NCBI GenBank assembly: GCA_003518245.1
Contig: DOZA01000273.1
Span: 1 to 9,595, forward strand
Direction: 5' to 3'
DNA: 9,595 nucleotides
DNA from: Bacteroidales bacterium
GTDB lineage: Bacteria; Bacteroidota; Bacteroidia; Bacteroidales; VadinHA17
Shown here: piece after piece, positions 7,586 through 9,595 of the stretch
Numbering within the stretch: position 1 is the stretch's first letter
Layout: each line of letters opens with the position of its first letter
The notes under the pieces: generated by a model
What the model was told of the DNA's origin: nothing
Seen by the model: the letters and a program-made list of their open reading frames with translations, nothing else
Database searches by the model: none
Translations under genes and position numbers: made by a program

Positions 7586-9595
7586 CTAATAGAATTTACC
7601 TTTAATTTGTTCTATAATCTTTTTTGAAATTTCTTCAGGCACCTCCTCATAGTGTGAATACTCCATTGTTGAAGTAGCCCGTCCGGAAGTCAGGGTTCTA
7701 AGTACAGTAACATAACCGAAGTTTTCTGCCAGCGGCACTTTTACTTTAATAACCCTTGAACCTGCTTTCGATTCCATACCTTCCACTTTCCCTCTTCTCC
7801 TGTTGAAATCGCTCACTACATTCCCAACAAACTCTTCAGGAGTGACCACTTCTGCTTTCATTATAGGTTCAAGAAGAACCGGGTTGCACTTATGGTAAGA
7901 GTTTCTCAGGGCCTGACGTGCTGCAATCTCGAATGACAGGGTGTCAGAGTCAACAGGATGGTATGAACCGTCCTTGAGTACAACTTTCAGATTATACAGA
8001 GGGAATCCTGCCAGAGGTCCATTTCCCATTCCTGTTTTGAAACCTTTCTCCACGGAAGGGATAAACTCCCGGGGTATATTTCCTCTTTTAACCTGATCGA
8101 TAAACTGAAGCCCGGCAAATCCTTCTTCAGCAGGCATTATTTCAACCTCTATGTCAGCAAATTTACCTTTACCACCTGTCTGCTTCTTAAACACTTCCCG
8201 GTGTTCAACAGATGATGTAAGTGCTTCTTTATATGCAACCTTTGGATTACCCTGGTTACATTCAATCTTGAACTCTCTTTTCAGACGGTCAATAAGTATT
8301 TCCAGGTGTAATTCACCCATACCGCTGATTACGGTTTGCCCGCTCTCAGTATCGGATTTAACCTGGAATGTTGGATCTTCCTCTGCAAGTTTATTGAGTG
8401 CAATGGCCAGTTTATCAATATCAGCCTGTGTTTTAGGCTCTATAGCCACACCAATAACCGGATCGGGAAAATCCATAGACTCAAGCCATATAGGCTTGTG
8501 GATCGCACATAATGTATCGCCTGTTTTAAGGTCTTTGAACCCTACGGCGGCACAGATATCGCCTGCCGAAATGCTATCTTTTGGATTCTGCTTATTAGCA
8601 TGCATCTGGAACAGGCGCTTTATTCTTTCTCTTTTGCCGGTACGCATGTTTAGCACCATGTCGCCGGTCTTTAAGACTCCTGAATATACACGCAGGAATA
8701 CCAGTCGGCCCACAAAAGGATCAGTTGCTATTTTAAATGCCAGTGCCGACAGGGGCTCCTGATCGTCAGGCATACGAATAGCTTCCCCGTTGTTTTTGGG
8801 ATTAATGCCTTTCACTCCTCCTACCTCAATGGGTGAAGGGAGATAGGCAACTATAGCATCGAGTAATCTTTGAATACCTTTGTTTTTAAATGCCGAACCA
8901 CAGTATGTAGGGAAGAAGTCTAATTTAATTGTACCTTCACGGATACAACGCTTAATGTCTTCCATTGATGGCTCTTCGCCCTCAAGGTAAGTTTCCATTA
9001 AGTCATCATCTTGCTCAACCGCTGTTTCAATTAGTTTTTCGCGGTACTCTTCAACTTTATCCACCATATCAGCAGGTACATCGCTAACGGTGTAGTTTTC
9101 TGGAAGACCAGAATCATCCCACACATAGGCTTTACGTGTTAACAAGTCAACAACACCAGTAAAGTCATCTTCAATACCAATTGGTAAAACCATAACCAAT
9201 GGGTTGGCATCTAGAACATTTTCAACCTGATCTACAACGCGGTAAAAGTCAGCGCCCATACGGTCAAGCTTGTTAATGAAAATAACACGCGCTACTTCTG
9301 ATTCATTCGCATAACGCCAGTTTGTTTCTGATTGAGGCTCAACACCACCAGAACCACAAAAAACACCTACGCCACCATCTAACACTTTTAATGAACGATA
9401 CACTTCGATTGTGAAATCAACGTGACCTGGTGTGTCAATAATATTCATGCGGTGGCCATCCCACTCACATGATGTAGCCGCAGACTGAATGGTTATTCCA
9501 CGTTCAGCTTCTTGCTCCATAAAGTCGGTTGTTGCTTCACCATCGTGAACCTCACCTGTTTTATGAATTTTGCCGGTCAGTTTTAAAATACGTTC
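7586..9595 (-). CDS. fusA: Elongation factor G, 5' end cut off; sequence appears chimeric
   Basis: EF-G is the GTPase that moves tRNAs and mRNA during translocation and acts with RRF in ribosome recycling. The frame is open from the window edge: 669 residues are visible, starting [19 protein letters not shown]. About 24 residues, including the P-loop AHVDAGKT, lie outside. Visible numbering: switch I RGITI 32-36, DTPGH 54-58, NKLD 108-111 and GSA (G5) 233-235. Domains II-V follow, with the domain IV tip HPVDSD at 546-551 and C-terminus GKFY. The internal ATG at 9520 is not the start. Residues 1 to about 242 resemble gammaproteobacterial EF-G2, while 243-669 resemble Bacteroidota EF-G, with matching arginine-codon change. 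No frameshift or stop marks the join. The Bacteroidota part is the native gene, two bases before rpsJ. Confidence 0.93.
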   Translation of the reverse strand, partial: ERILKLTGKIHKTGEVHDGEATTDFMEQEAERGITIQSAATSCEWDGHRMNIIDTPGHVDFTIEVYRSLKVLDGGVGVFCGSGGVEPQSETNWRYANESEVARVIFINKLDRMGADFYRVVDQVENVLDANPLVMVLPIGIEDDFTGVVDLLTRKAYVWDDSGLPENYTVSDVPADMVDKVEEYREKLIETAVEQDDDLMETYLEGEEPSMEDIKRCIREGTIKLDFFPTYCGSAFKNKGIQRLLDAIVAYLPSPIEVGGVKGINPKNNGEAIRMPDDQEPLSALAFKIATDPFVGRLVFLRVYSGVLKTGDMVLNMRTGKRERIKRLFQMHANKQNPKDSISAGDICAAVGFKDLKTGDTLCAIHKPIWLESMDFPDPVIGVAIEPKTQADIDKLAIALNKLAEEDPTFQVKSDTESGQTVISGMGELHLEILIDRLKREFKIECNQGNPKVAYKEALTSSVEHREVFKKQTGGKGKFADIEVEIMPAEEGFAGLQFIDQVKRGNIPREFIPSVEKGFKTGMGNGPLAGFPLYNLKVVLKDGSYHPVDSDTLSFEIAARQALRNSYHKCNPVLLEPIMKAEVVTPEEFVGNVVSDFNRRRGKVEGMESKAGSRVIKVKVPLAENFGYVTVLRTLTSGRATSTMEYSHYEEVPEEISKKIIEQIKGKFY
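8867..8900. other. Probable chimera junction within fusA
   Basis: The segment codes for [10 protein letters not shown] and the first residues after it. Upstream in reading direction, the protein reads like EF-G2 of Vibrio or Alteromonadales type ([30 protein letters not shown]). Downstream it reads like Bacteroidota EF-G ([16 protein letters not shown], then ATDPFVGRL and MHANKQNP). All 12 arginine codons before this point are CGT or CGC, and the first one after it is AGA. The segment is highly conserved between EF-G families, which is where an assembler or homologous recombination would join two sources. The exact breakpoint cannot be set by eye. Confidence 0.75.

Noticed and set aside
8151..8762. 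Plus-strand open frame of about 200 codons opposite fusA
   Set aside because: It is an antisense shadow of conserved EF-G coding sequence, with serine- and leucine-rich low-complexity translation and no recognisable domain.
1..9595. Undescribed system, mobile element, CRISPR array, tRNA or riboswitch
   Set aside because: Essentially every base is accounted for by 18 conserved translation genes with gaps of at most 58 bases; no repeats or RNA-gene structures were seen on either strand.

Overview
The window is a ribosomal-protein gene cluster read entirely on the minus strand. From high to low coordinates the order is fusA (5' end cut off), rpsJ, rplC, rplD, rplW, rplB, rpsS, rplV, rpsC, rplP, rpmC, rpsQ, rplN, rplX, rplE, rpsN, rpsH, rplF (3' end cut off). 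This is the conserved str/S10/spc arrangement. It holds the large-subunit proteins L3, L4, L23, L2, L22, L16, L29, L14, L24, L5 and L6, the small-subunit proteins S10, S19, S3, S17, S14 and S8, and the translocase EF-G.

The organism suggested by most of the window is a member of the Bacteroidota. Reasons: fusA lies directly against rpsJ with no tuf between them; S14 is the 89-residue zinc-free form; L22, L23, L24, S3 and L5 have wording I recognise from that phylum; and most starts are preceded by A/T-rich sequence rather than a Shine-Dalgarno motif. A closer placement is not possible by eye.

Layout: 7586-9595 carries fusA. 4137-7583 carries the first S10-operon genes, rpsJ to rplV. 2464-4131 carries rpsC to rpsQ. 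1-2461 carries the spc genes rplN to rplF. Gaps are 2 to 58 bases, with two one-base stop/start overlaps (rplC/rplD and rplX/rplE). I see no internal terminator, convincing promoter, tRNA, repeat, mobile element or CRISPR. The cluster therefore looks like one long co-transcribed unit that continues past both ends. Its products assemble into the 30S and 50S subunits, and EF-G drives translocation on them.

The one strongly anomalous feature is in fusA. The first ~240 visible residues (8870-9595) read like the gammaproteobacterial EF-G2 (fusA2) type and use only CGT/CGC for arginine (0 of 12 are AGA/AGG). The rest (7586 to about 8870) reads like Bacteroidota EF-G and uses AGA/AGG for 11 of 21 arginines. 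The switch falls in the conserved stretch coding [10 protein letters not shown]. The likeliest explanation is a chimeric metagenomic assembly joined across a conserved segment; a natural mosaic gene is less likely. I find no sign of an undescribed biological system here.
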